DNA from: Phlyctochytrium arcticum
Taxonomy: Eukaryota; Chytridiomycota; Chytridiomycetes; Chytridiales; Chytridiaceae
Direction: 5' to 3'
Assembly (NCBI GenBank): GCA_025602905.1
Contig: JAHLKI010000020.1
Coordinates: 310,001-374,000, forward strand
Length of the DNA: 64,000 bases
Numbering within the stretch: position 1 is the stretch's first letter; each line of letters begins with the position of its first letter. Position numbers and translations under genes: made by a program. Positions 10,614 through 22,182 of the stretch are shown piece after piece. Under the pieces are notes generated by a model. It searched no databases. It had not been told where the DNA came from and saw nothing but the letters and a program-made list of their open reading frames with translations.

Positions 10614-12872
10614 TCACATCGTATCTTCATGGTCAGCTTCGTCCTCGTCTTCAGTCTCTTGTCCGTCTTCCAACTCCCGCCTATCGAAATTTTGCTCTTG
10701 CCCTGCTGACTCTTGACTGCCGTTCTCGTCCTCCAAATGTGGTTTTCCATTTTGATAGGCTTTTCCAAAGTCCATAAGCATGAGTGGCATGTTGAAACTT
10801 GAGTCATTCATGGAAGATTGGGACTCATCGCCAAAAGGATTCCCGCTCTGGTGACGACTGTGTTGATGGGCTTGATCAAACGAGAGAGAAGCGATTCCAG
10901 CCATGCCGCCTGGTATTGGTGTGTGAAGTGGACCTGCCGCTGCAGCCAGAGAATTCGGCTGGGCGTCCGATGAGATCTGATGGGAGGCGACATCACTGTT
11001 TGGTTGTGAGGTGTGAGTTGCCTGAAGTAGGTTGCGGAGCATAGCCGTAACATTGGCAGACGAGTTCTTGTCAGATGGGGATCCTTCTCTGTGGGGAGTA
11101 GAGGATGAAGAGCAGCCGTTACTGCCTCGAACACCCTCCAGAAGTTCTTCAGTGGTACAGGCTTTGGGAGGAGCACCGGAAGAATGCTCCGTAGAAACCC
11201 CAGAGGTCTTGTGTGCGTCAATCGATGATTGACCATCGCTCGCCTTGCCTTCGCCATTTGCACCTCCGTCAGTCAGTAAATCGTCAAACTCATCCCCTCC
11301 AGATTCGCCCATCCGTTTCTTGCCCACATCAGCTTCGGCTGTATCATTGACATGCTCAACAGATCCTTGAAGCAGAGAAGTGTTCCCCCCTGAGATGTGC
11401 AGGATCAATTGTCGAAACTTGGCGTTCTCCTTGCTGCTCACTTCCAATTCTCGAACCAGTGTGTTCGCGACCGTGACAGCCTCGTCGCGCTCTCGCCACC
11501 AAAGCTCACGTTCTCGCATCCAGCTTTCACGATCGGCTGCTAGGCGCTCCGCAATGCACTGAATTTCGGATAATCGAGTCTCGGCATCAGCTAGACGCAT
11601 CTCAAGAGTGTCTGCCTGAGCGGCCTTGACTTCCAAATCTTTCACGTAGCGCTGTCGTCGTTCACGGAAGGCCCGCTGGGCAGTACGATTTTGCTCAGCG
11701 CGTCGGGCAGTGGTTTTGCGCTCGGAGGCAGAGGTTCCACCGCCAAGTGCTCCAGAAAGGGTATCATTGGGCGACAGTGGGGAGTTTAGCAGATTCGAGG
11801 TTTCTGCATTTGAAGATGCAACAGAGGATGATGCCCGACGCTTGGTGGGACGAGGATTGGTAGCTGAATTTATGGTGTTGAGGTTTGATGCTGCACCCCC
11901 GTTGGTACCATTAGTGCCCGAATTGCGCTTGGTGCTGGTAGCTGAGCGTCCCAAAAATCCTTCCGAGGTGGTAGATTTGTTGTCGTCATCTGTCGAGTTG
12001 GCAGACACTGCGTAGTTTGTGGCACTGGATTCAGCGAGTTTGGCTGCGGCGCGCATCATTCGGGTCTTGACGCTTCGGAAATCCCCACCACCGTGAAGAG
12101 CCATTGCCGTCTCGGCCGAAACGCCTGCTGCTACTGCTGCTGCGGCCGCGGCGGCGGCTGCTGCCGATGCGGCTGCCATGGCTTGATCACCTTCCTCATG
12201 ACCCTGGCCGAGCTCGACGGTGTAATCCTCGCCGAGCACCATCCTGGCGCGTTTGGATTGATGATGTGCCAGTGGGCTTTGGGGATCGGACGAACTTGCT
12301 CCGCCTGCACTCATCATGCTCTGCCTACTATGCGGTGAACCAGGGGATTCGCCTCCAGAGTCCATCGAAACAGGACTCATGCGCGCATCATGCATGTCAT
12401 GTCCGTGAGCGGCGGCTGCAGCGGCGGCCGCGGCAGCTGCAGCTGCAGCATGGTGGTGGTGATGATGGTGCTGAGCTGCTGCCGCAGCGTGATGGTGATG
12501 ATGATGCTGAGGCTCAAGGTCGTCTGGGTACGCCGGATGCATTAATGGCTGGTGGTGAAGATTGCTTCTGGCATAGATTTGCTGGTGGTGATATAGCTCA
12601 AACACATTCATTTGTTGTGAGGTAGCGACATGATGATGCATATGGTGAACGAGATCTGCTGGTTCGGCTGCTGGAGCTCCGCCTGGCGGGTACATGAACG
12701 GGTTGCGGGACATGGCCATGTTGCGGGGGATATGGTGAGGATAGGCGAGGGAACCGGGGGCTATTTCTGGTGTGCCACTTTGAGCGCTATGTCGCCGTTG
12801 AGAAAGTGGAAGATGGGTTTGGAGAACAGCGTCGTGGTCGTATGCAAAGTCGGCCAGGTCGGGAGCGGTCAT
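10614..12872 (-). CDS. bZIP transcription factor (AP-1/Yap-like basic region)
   Basis: Single-exon gene of 752 aa from the ATG at 12872; the frame is open a little further upstream but with no ATG. The basic region RRAEQNRTAQRAFRERRQRY with the N-x-x-A-Q-x-x-F-R signature of fungal Yap/Pap1 factors lies near residues 405-425. A leucine-zipper-type coiled coil (LEVKAAQADTLEMRLADAE) follows. The N-terminal half carries long His runs alternating with poly-Ala, and the C-terminal part is Ser/Asn-rich and acidic. The Cys-rich redox domains of Yap1 are not seen, so stress regulation by that mechanism cannot be claimed. Confidence 0.9.
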   Translation of the reverse strand: MTAPDLADFAYDHDAVLQTHLPLSQRRHSAQSGTPEIAPGSLAYPHHIPRNMAMSRNPFMYPPGGAPAAEPADLVHHMHHHVATSQQMNVFELYHHQQIYARSNLHHQPLMHPAYPDDLEPQHHHHHHAAAAAQHHHHHHHAAAAAAAAAAAAAAHGHDMHDARMSPVSMDSGGESPGSPHSRQSMMSAGGASSSDPQSPLAHHQSKRARMVLGEDYTVELGQGHEEGDQAMAAASAAAAAAAAAAVAAGVSAETAMALHGGGDFRSVKTRMMRAAAKLAESSATNYAVSANSTDDDNKSTTSEGFLGRSATSTKRNSGTNGTNGGAASNLNTINSATNPRPTKRRASSSVASSNAETSNLLNSPLSPNDTLSGALGGGTSASERKTTARRAEQNRTAQRAFRERRQRYVKDLEVKAAQADTLEMRLADAETRLSEIQCIAERLAADRESWMRERELWWRERDEAVTVANTLVRELEVSSKENAKFRQLILHISGGNTSLLQGSVEHVNDTAEADVGKKRMGESGGDEFDDLLTDGGANGEGKASDGQSSIDAHKTSGVSTEHSSGAPPKACTTEELLEGVRGSNGCSSSSTPHREGSPSDKNSSANVTAMLRNLLQATHTSQPNSDVASHQISSDAQPNSLAAAAGPLHTPIPGGMAGIASLSFDQAHQHSRHQSGNPFGDESQSSMNDSSFNMPLMLMDFGKAYQNGKPHLEDENGSQESAGQEQNFDRRELEDGQETEDEDEADHEDTM

Positions 12873-14014
12873 TCGCTTGCCTTGCAAACGCGTCGACGCG
12901 TTCGGTTTATGTCAGAAGACGCGTCAAGGTCGGATTTGGGAGTGCTTTGAATCAACAAGTAGTTGTCCAAGTAGTGAAATGTGGATACGAGCAGAACTAC
13001 AAAGACGGAAAATTGTTGCTGATCGTTGTTGAAGCGGTTGGTCGTCCGAGATCTTGTTTTGGTCAACGGCAATTCCGTTCGGGCAAAAAGCGAGCCAGCT
13101 TACGAAGGGGAGGCCGATCGCTCTAGTCCTCTTAAATCGCCCGCAGCCAATACCGAGGGTATCAACTTTGGCACATATCCGAGCGGAATTTAGAAGCTTT
13201 TTGCACTGAGAGATCCTTCAGGACAACCAATAAATATTTGCGAATGTGATGTCGGGCGCGCGAATCCAGAACGCTTGTATGGGAAAGAAGGTGCGTCGCA
13301 TGGGGCCAGGGTTTGATGCGGCGGCGGTTCCCTGCAGATCTGGACATAAAATCATAAATGGTTGTGGAGCTGGAGAAGATATCATAGATGCAATGCTGTA
13401 TTTCTCTTTTCTGTATTATGGCCAAATAAAATTCGGCCTTCATTAAAATCACGTATCGTGTGTTTGGGCAGTTTCGTATCAAGTGCAGCTTCCCTACCTT
13501 CACCATCTGCTCTCCGCTGGCTGGCCGGGGCAGCTGCGCGGAATTCAAACTCCGACGCGTCTTTCGGACACCCCGGACGTGAATCTCGCTTCCGCGCGCT
13601 GCCCGCGCTGATTTCCCCTGAAGAACTCCGAAATACTAAATCAATTGTATGATGTGTACCTGCTGCTGGCTGGGAGTCTGGGACGTTGCGAATGACGTCG
13701 AGGGTTCTGGGGCAATCTCACCGCACGCAAAAACAAGAACCCGTCCCCGCAATGGCGTTTAGGGAGTGCGAGGGATGTCGAGAGACTTTATGCGAATATG
13801 CCAACATGCATTGTTCCAATCATCTCCCGGATCGCCAAACTCGTCCGGTGCCAAGCGCAGTACGTGTATTGGGGAAAAGGTATTGTACCATTTTCAGGAC
13901 GAGATGATTGCTGCGCACACGTAAATTGTTGCCTCCCCATTCGGTCCATTCGGTAGTTCGTAGTAGTAAATGTGTGGCTTGTCAAAAACAAGTGGAGGGA
14001 CGGGGACCAAACTG
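12873..14014. other. Intergenic, upstream of bZIP and downstream of PARG
   Basis: About 1.1 kb without a gene I can support. It holds the bZIP promoter (minus strand, toward 12.9-13.2 kb) and the PARG 3' flank. Small open frames here show no domain and no consistent intron structure. Confidence 0.4.
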
Positions 14015-16335
14015 CTAAATAAATCCCTCCCTCAAATTGCAGCCCTGTAAATGGTCTAGTATCCGATCGAAAACACCCTGGGCAGAGTCTCCTGGCTGGT
14101 CACTGGCACATATCAGTTCGACTAGGCGGGAAGTTGGGACATTGGCCTTTACAAGTGCGTCGTAGACGGTTTGGAAGCGGGTGGAAAAGTCTGCGTCGCC
14201 AAAGGTGAAATAACGAAGTTGGAATGAAGAGTTTGGAGTATGTTCTGCATGGACCAAAGAAGCCGCGATGAGTTGAATCAAAGCTTTCAATTCTTTATCC
14301 CCGCCAAATGCTCCGCATCCTATGATTCGTATAAGCCGTTGATCAAAGAAATTCAAGAGAACAATGAGTCAATACCCCAATGACCGGTGGCCACACCGTT
14401 GAAATGGGCAACTCCGCTGTGTTGCATTGCTGTTTGCTCTGCCTGTGCGGCTCCAAATGCAATGTATGCCTTTGAGACTTCCCGTACAATATGATCAGAC
14501 TGATACTGTGAGTCTGACTTTCCACGAAAATTGATTGCGTCCATTGCAATGATTCGGGTTGCGCGCCGACCCATGTCATCCTGCTGCCGAGTATCTACGA
14601 ACGAGCCCGCGAATTGAAATGTGTTGCTATACCCAGTGTAGGATGAGAAGCGTTCCGCTCCCGTTATCAGGACAACTTCATCGTTTGCCAGAACCTCCGT
14701 GAATAAACGTGAAACCAAAAGTTCAGGATATATGATAAAGAGGATTTCCTCTTGTACACATCCCTACAGGTCAAAGAATATGAACGTCAGAAGCCAGAAC
14801 AAACAGGTAGATGTAGCGCGAGCATACCTCTCCCAAAACTCCCCCTCCCAGATACTTATTGCCGAAATCTGCCTGGATCAGATCCTGTCCGTGATCCTCT
14901 ATCGTACCATCTATCTTCACATCCAATGAAGAGAGCGGTGCAGCAGCAGCCGTAAGAGCGCTCTCTCTAAACTGTGCAAGAGGTACCACCCGTCGAAAAA
15001 ACGTCACTTTGCCCTGCGGCTCTAGACCTTTGTATTAGTCCCCAGAGTCGAGTTCGCAAAGCCGGGTGCCAAACCTTTTTCCAGTACACGATGAAAATAA
15101 TGTAGGAGTGCAGTCAGCTTTTCGCTCGTGCTCGATGAGATTCCATATTCGCCTCGATACAGTCGTTCAAAGTTTATTGTGGGATATGTGGAAGAATATG
15201 CGCGTTGGGGGAAGCTGCAGAAGAAGGCGTTTGCCAGTAAGCAGGCTATCTTCAATATGTGCACTTGATTAGATTTAGATTCGGCAATCGCGATGCCTTG
15301 AAAGGAGATTATCATACCTGCATCTGAGTTAAAGTGATGGCCTGCTGATGACCTTCTTTGAGCAAGGGTATTGGCTGTGGGACAAGAATCGGAAGGTGAA
15401 GCGCAAGACGAGCCATCCCGGGTATAAGGAATGTAAAGAGCGTATCGTCATGCTGTTGTCGCTGATCCAAATAATATTTGAGTCCCCAAAATTCCCAGTG
15501 TCGTTGGTTGGGATTGTACGAAAAGATGCTTTCCTAAATTTGTGCGATTATAAACAAATATTATACTTCGAGAATCTTTCCTGATACACACCAGTAAATC
15601 ATCCGCATTTTTGATGGGAGATGAGAGAACGTTGACAATGTATTGCCATTTCGAGAACTTGACGGGAGATTTTGGGCCTGATGGCGAGTCTCCGCATATA
15701 ATTGTATGGCGAGGGGAGCATGGCAGCCGGACAAAGTGCTTGTTCCACTCGTCTCGCTCTTGTGTGTCATTCGGCTGGAACAGGGTAGATAACACCATGA
15801 GTACATTTCGTTCTCCCAAAAGGTGGATCTGCAGGATACGTACATTACTGAGATCATGATGCAAAAATTGCAAATTAGCAGGATCGCGCCGTGGGTGTTG
15901 CCGAGACGAGCCTCTCGATGTAGGTGTTTTACTCCCATGTGAATCTGAGCGGGATGACCCTTCTCGCTTTCTTTTTCCTCCTTCCAGTGGGAGTGTCCGC
16001 TGCTTTCCTTGATCCATTGCTTCGCTGCTTCCCGCCTCATCAGGGTTCGAGTCTACCTCTGTCCGGTCCGTATGATATCCTGCGTCATCCTTCGGAGCAT
16101 TGTCGGGTACGTCTCGTACCGGCTTTCCTTCCTCGTTTTCGAGATCATCTTGTATTGTATCGTCCCACTTGGCAGTAGAGTTGTTTTTAAGGACAGCAGA
16201 GGGGTGTATTGGTGTTAACTTTTCGGAAAACGGTCGAAAGACGGGCTTTGGAGTACGTGCTGCTTGAAGAACACCATTTGGCGAAAAGGAGAGTTTGCTT
16301 TGAACTAATCCCTTCTTGGGGGTTGTGGGCTTCAT
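14015..16335 (-). CDS. Poly(ADP-ribose) glycohydrolase (PARG)
   Basis: Canonical eukaryotic PARG, which removes poly(ADP-ribose) chains. Six minus-strand exons, 16335-15592, 15533-15318, 15249-15075, 15006-14828, 14763-14376 and 14319-14015, join in phase to about 668 aa. A disordered basic/Ser-rich N-terminal region (residues 1-170, with GGKRKREGSS as a likely nuclear signal) precedes the accessory helical domain (IACLLANAFFCSFPQ). The macrodomain-like catalytic part shows [20 protein letters not shown], the GGG...QEE signature with the two catalytic glutamates, then RLFTEVLANDEVVLITGAE, SSYTGY, and [20 protein letters not shown]. The QEE motif and WGCGAFGGD both appear only after splicing, which supports the introns. 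Confidence 0.93.
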
Positions 16336-17653
16336 CTCTAGGCAACCTTCATTCGTTTGCCATCTTGACTCCTTCTTAGTTGTCGTTCGAGCTCAAGGTC
16401 TGAACCAAACGCCGGACTAAGCCACTCACTCGCACACAAGATCGAACTCGAGTCTCGAGCTGAACCTGGACCTAGTATGGATCTGACTGAAGAACAGGAG
16501 CCAAATACATTATCAGGCTACTTTTACTTTTATATGCGAACGGGAAGGGAAGTCACGGCAGCCTTGAGCAACGCTGCACTAGTATAGGACGTCCAAGCCA
16601 AGAAGGAACAACCTTGTTCCATTCGAACTTGTCTGAACGACGCACCCCGATCAAGATTTTGTTCAGCTAGACTGCTGAATGTCGAGCGCACCAGTCAGCA
16701 GGCTTACCTTTTGTTCTCTTGCTGAAATTCATCATGACTAACTCAAGTATGCATGAAGTGCTCATGGATTTCGAAAGAGTATGGCGGCGCAGGGACCCAT
16801 CAGCACTTTGCAAATGCGGGTGAAAGAAATTGAATTGACCAGTTCAGGAATCGACTTTCAAAACCATTGGATGGACGTAGGATCAAATCTGGGTCAACTA
16901 AAACTCGTACATCTGCATACGCATAACTGAGTCGGGACTGAATCTCTGGATCTGCAAATACCATGATCGTGTTGCAGCCTGGAGATCCTCCTACTCGAGT
17001 ATACCTGATATATAGGCCACCCGTCAGTTCCAAATCCCAAATGTGCTCTTGGTTGCAAGCTGTCCAACCTTGTCCCCTGCAACTTGCTGGGTATGTTTGA
17101 CAGCACCGGCAACAGGCATCCAATGTATGCTCTAATATGGCGTGTGAAAGTAAAGCCCTCCATCCTCTGACTTTCGAACTACCTTAAATAGTACAAGATC
17201 TTTCATGAGGCCCCGCGCCATTCATGCTTTCGTTAAATACTCAGGATACCTTCCTCGCTGATCCCCCCGGCTCACTCCGGCTGCCCAGAAAGTCAGTTGC
17301 TGCTTGAACTGATCGGCCATGAAAACGCTGCAGCGATCATGAGCGGCTGTGCAAGCACTTACAGCCTAGTGATTTCCTTTTTTGGAGGCGAGGCTGTGGA
17401 AAGCGCGAGATGTCATTGTGCGACGGACACCGGGCATGATTCCTTTGCCGGCCAACAAAATCAATATGACTGATGATGGTGTGCATCTGTTGCGCAGCCG
17501 CAAGATATATATCTTACCAGCGAAGACTCGGGAGCAGCATTCCTAATTTCCTATAAACTTTTTCCATACCACCAGCACCTCATTGAACTACCAACACTAC
17601 CGAAGGATACTTGACCGTCAACCCATCACTACCAGCACATCACACCTACCATC
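16336..17653. other. Intergenic region with a weak Cys-rich open frame
   Basis: About 1.3 kb. An open frame at 16800-17123 (minus) is Cys-rich at its start, but it has no signal peptide or family match and I do not call it. Toward the right end a TATA-like element and a CA-rich leader serve the GPI-type gene. Confidence 0.35.
17505..17513 (+). promoter_or_regulatory. TATA-like element before the GPI-anchored-type gene
   Basis: ATATATATC about 145 bases upstream of the ATG at 17654, in front of a CACCA/CATTACCA-rich leader like that of the secreted protein gene at 9361. Confidence 0.4.
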
Positions 17654-18396
17654 ATGAAGTTTACTACGACCTTCCTAGCAGCAGTGATAGCTGTTGCTGC
17701 AATCGCGTCTCCAGGTAAATTGGAATAACGGTGTGTTGACTCGATGATCTAAATCCTAACCACCTAAATCCCCCTATAGCATTCGCAGATCCTGTCTTTA
17801 ACGACGAGCCAGAATTCAAGCTTGGCGAACATTATGACATTTGGATCGACTACGGCATTGTAGGCCCGGTTCCCCAACACAAGTTATACATTGGTTACGT
17901 TCCAGACCTCGGCGAAAATGCCAAACCATCCGAAACACAGGCTAAATGGACAGAAGTGGGTGAAGCTACACATACCATCGGATCTGCCACTCGATTTGGC
18001 GTGAAATGGGTCGCCGGATACAAAAATAAGCCAGCTGGTGACCCTGTTGCAAATCAAGCAGATTTGGTCAAGAGCGATGCGAAATGGAGATGGGCTGCAC
18101 GAGGGGAGGCTAAAGGAGCTGACGGCCTGTACTCGTACTGGGTGGTGTCCCTGGACCTCTTCCAAGTCATCCCACGAACAGGAAAGGAAATCATCTCTGT
18201 CAGTCCCCTCCCTGGAACATCCATTGTTGTGACCGCGACTCCCACAATGACAATGACTGCTATTGCCACTGCCACTCAAACCCCCGCGACACCAGGTGTA
18301 AACTCTGGCGCGCTTCCCACATCAGACAATGTGGCCGGTGCCGTACTGGGTATGGCCGCTGCCGGTGGAGCAGCCCTTCTAGCACTTCAATTGTAA
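17654..18396 (+). CDS. GPI-anchored-type secreted surface protein
   Basis: Exons 17654-17714 and 17780-18396 give 225 aa. The signal peptide is MKFTTTFLAAVIAVAAIASP and is split by the intron. The mature part has a beta-rich globular stretch (residues 25-175, with YDIWIDYGIVG, KWRWAARGEAKG and YSYWVVSLDL), then a Thr/Ala-rich stalk. It ends in a small-residue region and a hydrophobic tail (AGAVLGMAAAGGAALLALQL), the pattern of a GPI attachment signal. No cysteines; not assignable to a named family. Probably exposed on the cell wall or plasma membrane. Confidence 0.78.
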
Positions 18397-19535
18397 TTCC
18401 CAAAGCGGGCAGGTCTCGCGTAAATCAGATACCACCCCTTTGCCATTAATCACACGCAGGTCTGCGCCTGAACGAAATTTTATTCCCTATACTTTCTCCC
18501 CCTTTCAAAAGCATCTGTTCTTTTTTTGTATAAACCTGATGAGTCTTTGATTTACCCATTGACTCTATTCTCTACATTGGATTTTTGTACCCTACACGTT
18601 TCTTGTAATCATTCATCTTAATCCTACTATCCTATTTGAAGTGCACACAACCGGCTTGCTAGACTTTCTGTTAAATACAAGCTGGCAAACCCGAGCTTCG
18701 CTCGGGATACAAACTTTGCAATGTGAGATGCCAGAATCCTGGCCAGAATCTCGAATACCAATAGCGACAGAGCGTAAACTCTGCCGGATACGCTATCCTA
18801 CGTCTATATACAACTATGTACAAAAGATATCAATAACCACGGGCAAAGGGCGCTGGCCGGCCGTTCCCGGCTAACATGGACTGGATGATGAATGCCATGT
18901 TTGCGGTACTGAGCTTGTCCTGGTTGTGATATCTTGTCGGAACTCCCAGGGTCGCGTCCTTCGTGGTACTCGAGTACAACCTAGCAAGCCATGAACGCGT
19001 TCGGGCCCGTCGCCAGGGCCGTGAGCTTGGCCGAGGCATACTCTGAAGAAGATATGTGATGAATTACCCAAGGAATCACCAATGTTCTGCCATTGGCAAT
19101 TCAAATGAGCATCCTTTCATGGGTTGACCAGCTCAAAGTCACCACTGATTGGGCGAGGAAGACCCTCGCACCCCCCTGCCTGCCGGCGGCTGTCATTCAC
19201 ACTCCGACGATTCTAATCCAAAAATGTGACCGTCGGCTGAGCAAGTTGCGTCGGTGCAGCAACTCTTTTAACGCTTCGGAAGGACTGTAAACTGTGGTGC
19301 ATCCTTTGTTTTCGTGTTGAGGAAAGATCTCAATTGGCGGATTCTGATTCTGAAACGTGCGCGAGCATGCCAAGCCACAAAGCGAGTAAATTTGGCCACA
19401 GCCAATCAGCGCTCGTTACGGATGACTGCTGGACAGAAGCGAGAGAAAGTCTAGAAAGCACCAATTCGCACAAAACGTATAGCGAGTGGTCTTCTCACCT
19501 TTCCTTCCCCTCTCTGGACCATACCACTCGCAGAC
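18397..19535. other. Intergenic with hairpin and direct-repeat copy 1
   Basis: No gene supported. A GC-rich perfect hairpin (CCCGAGC TTC GCTCGGG) lies near 18691-18707, downstream of the GPI-type gene, and copy 1 of a 240-bp direct repeat lies at 18965-19229. Confidence 0.5.
18965..19229 (+). repeat. Direct repeat flanking the GAPDH gene, copy 1
   Basis: Starts GGTACTCGAGTACAACC and ends AATCCAAAAATGTGA, as does 21949-22182, in the same orientation. The copies agree almost base for base apart from small indels, including about 30 extra bases here (around 18990-19020) and one near 19125. The repeat has no coding capacity. Confidence 0.88.
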
Positions 19536-20975
19536 ATGGAGGCATCCGGATCGCGCACTATCCGCGTAGGAATAAATGGTTTCGGTCGGATGGGGCGGCT
19601 GTTTTGCCGAGTTCTCGTTAACGCAAGCAACAACCAACAACCGCCTTTGGAGATCGTTCATATCAACGAAGTTAAAGGGGGAGCGCACGTCGCGGCTCAC
19701 CTATTGAAGGTGCGGGTCAGGGGTTGGTAGAGCATACTGGGATGAAATCTGAATATCCATTAACCGTCAAGTGCTTCCTTTCCTCAAGTTTGACAGTATC
19801 AAGGGAATTTGGAATCGCGATGTCGAGGTCGATGACGGGCATTTGCTAGTAGAGGGCAACAGGATCAAGTTCACCGAACATGGGTCGCCAGACCAGGTTC
19901 CTTGGGAAGATAGTGCGGTCGATATTGTAATTGAGTGCACGGGCAGATTCTTGAAAAAGAAAGACCTGGAACCGTACTTTGCACGCGGAGTGAAGAAAGT
20001 TGTAGTGTCCAGCCCGGTCAAAGAAGAAGGGGTGCTGAACATTGTCATGGTAAGTGAAGTGACGTGCCTGCGGATATCCTGAATGCATCCCCTCCATTCA
20101 TGCTTCGTGCTTCGTGTCCAGGGAGTCAACGATGAATTGTATAGTTCAGACAAGTATGATATCGTTACGGCTGCGTCTTGCACTACGAACTGTCTCGCTC
20201 CCATGGTGAAAGGTAACTATATCTTCTTCATTATTCTCCATGGTTTCCGATTATTCGATATTCTCTTATCATCACCCTCACTCTATTTTCTGTACGATTC
20301 TTTCAGTCATTCACGAAAACTTGGAAATCATACAAGGGACGATCACGACGATCCACTGCGTTGTAAGTCGACCTCAGTAAGTGGTTCTGTAAACATGTCT
20401 GAATTCCGTGCTGATGTTTCTCGTTGCTCCTCAGACCAACACCCAAATCGTGGTCGATGCGCCTCACAAGGACCTGCGTCGGGCTCGGAGTTGTTTGACA
20501 TCTCTGGTTCCAACCACCACTGGATCGGCAACAGCCATTACTGTGATCTTCCCCGAACTCAAGGGCAAATTGAACGGAATGGCCGTTCGTGTGCCTCTGC
20601 TCAATGCCTCGCTAACCGACGCCGTCTTCTGCGTCGGACGTGCTACCACGGCGGAGGAAGTGAATCAACTGTTTGCCCGCGCGGCAACCGGTGACATGAA
20701 TGGTACTCTCGGATTTGAAAGCCGACCATTGGTTAGCGAAGACTTTCGAGGCGACCCGCGTGCATGCATAGTAGACGGTCTCTCGACAATGGTTGTTGGC
20801 GGAACAATGGTCAAAGTTATTGGCTGGTACGACAACGAATGGGGATGTAAGTTTTCGTCGAGGTTCTTTTTTGCCAATATCGGCCAGTAATGATCTGATT
20901 GCGCTCGTTCGTTGCCTAGACGTTAACCAAATGTACAAAATCGCGCGAAAGGTGGCAGCGTCCCTTCCACTTTAA
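19536..20975 (+). CDS. GAPDH of the bacterial ArsJ-associated type
   Basis: Six exons, 19536-19709, 19789-20049, 20122-20212, 20307-20362, 20435-20846 and 20920-20975, give 349 aa. The NAD-binding start [11 protein letters not shown] and the catalytic [11 protein letters not shown] cysteine site are intact. Details differ from glycolytic GAPDH and match, as I know the family, the bacterial GAPDH encoded beside ars[29 protein letters not shown] in place of [26 protein letters not shown], and [13 protein letters not shown]. That enzyme makes 1-arseno-3-phosphoglycerate for export by the ArsJ permease. No arsJ-like transporter is in the window. Five introns show it is an established nuclear gene; a bacterial origin is inferred. 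Confidence 0.85.
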
Positions 20976-21165
20976 GTGGATTTGTAAGTTTGGAAGCCTA
21001 GCGACTCTTCTCCCCTTCCACAACTTGGAGCCTGGGATTGACTGGATTTGGTCCGCTTTGCATATTCTAGTTCGCGTGGCGGGCACGGGTAATACAGAAT
21101 CCTGAAAATAAATCGACCAATTATGCACGTTCATCATCCTTCAGATTTTGGGCGAGCCCTATCAT

Positions 21166-21545
21166 GGCATGAAACACAGTAGCAATGTGACGTTCTCGAC
21201 TATCCAATTTCGCCGCCCGCTCGTCTCCGAAGCCTCTTTTCTAGCAGTTGCAGCGGCTTCATCTGCCCTTCTTGCCCTCTCAGTGGCCTCAACTGCTTTT
21301 TGGCGCCCCTTTCTCGCTCTGTTTTCGCTCTCGGCCGCGGCTTCGCTCTCCCTTCTCGCCCTATCTTCCGCCTCTGCAGCAATCCTGCGTTCATTTCTCG
21401 CTATGGCATCGTTTCTTTCGGCTTCTTCCCGATGAAGGTCCCTTGATTGGCGGATACGTTCCCTAGATTCGCGAAGATGATCATTTGACGTTGATTCCCT
21501 GAGCAGAAGGGCTGCATGTTCCGCATGAGAAAGGGAGACTCTGTG
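21166..21545 (-). CDS. Possible coiled-coil protein fragment
   Basis: On the minus strand a frame of about 125 codons is rich in Arg/Glu/Ala with heptad-like spacing (REEAERNDAIARNER, EAAAESENRARKG, ATERARRADEAAATARKEAS) and ends LLLCFMP at a stop. No ATG lies in the open part. A CAG acceptor at its upstream edge suggests an exon, but the upstream exon I tried does not join in phase. It may be a gene remnant or a gene whose start I cannot place. Confidence 0.35.
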
Positions 21546-21948
21546 ATTCGGTATACGTTTATATCACCTTCTGCACTTATTTCTTACAGATAGTGTGATT
21601 CCTCTCGGGCCGGCCGAAGTTTTTGTCAGGGCTCGATGTCATAGGTCTACCCAACCTTTCTACAGCCGTGCGGACGTCGGGTGCCACCATCGTTGTTTTG
21701 ATTCCTTTGCGAAATATGGGCTACTTTGCAACGATTCAATGTACGAAAAAGTGAGCAAAATAGGGGGATGTCGCTCCCGCTCCCTTCCATGACAGATGGT
21801 AGCGGATGGGAGACTCAGGCCCTTAACCTAGGGCCGCTGCGCTAGTCCAGATCGAGTAAGGTTGCGGGGGGTAAAAAAAAAGATACATCAACTTGTTCTC
21901 TCATTGGGTGGGATAAAGGATCCAGAATCAACGTTCTCGGCGGAGGTT

Positions 21949-22182
21949 GGTACTCGAGTACAACCTAGCAAGCCATCCGTGAGCTTGGCCGAGGCATACT
22001 CTGAAGAAGATATGTGATGAATTACCCAAGGAATCACCAATGTTCATGCCATTGGCAATTCAAATGAGCATCCTTTCATTGGGTTAAAGTCACCGATTGG
22101 GCGAGGAAGACCCTCGCACCCCCCTGGCCGCCTGTCATTCAGACATTCACACTCCGACGATTCGATTAATCCAAAAATGTGA
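21949..22182 (+). repeat. Direct repeat flanking the GAPDH gene, copy 2
   Basis: Second copy of the repeat at 18965-19229, same orientation, lacking the roughly 30-base segment of copy 1 and with a few small insertions, such as CGATTA near its end. The two copies bracket about 2.7 kb containing the ArsJ-type GAPDH gene. Confidence 0.88.

Noticed and set aside
15009..15022. 14-base intron in PARG (after an Asn-Thr-Lys ending)
   Set aside because: Too short to splice. A donor at 15074 with acceptor at 15007 keeps phase and gives the conserved VTFFRR start of the next block.
16800..17123. Cys-rich minus-strand frame as a secreted protein
   Set aside because: No signal peptide, no family match, and no in-phase neighbouring exon.
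18691..18707. GC-rich hairpin as a bacterial-type terminator
   Set aside because: Nuclear fungal genes do not use such terminators and no T tract follows; noted only as a hairpin.
21780..21870. tRNA or tRNA-derived SINE on the minus strand (A box TAGCGCAGCGG)
   Set aside because: No proper B box, no cloverleaf pairing and no anticodon arm could be drawn.
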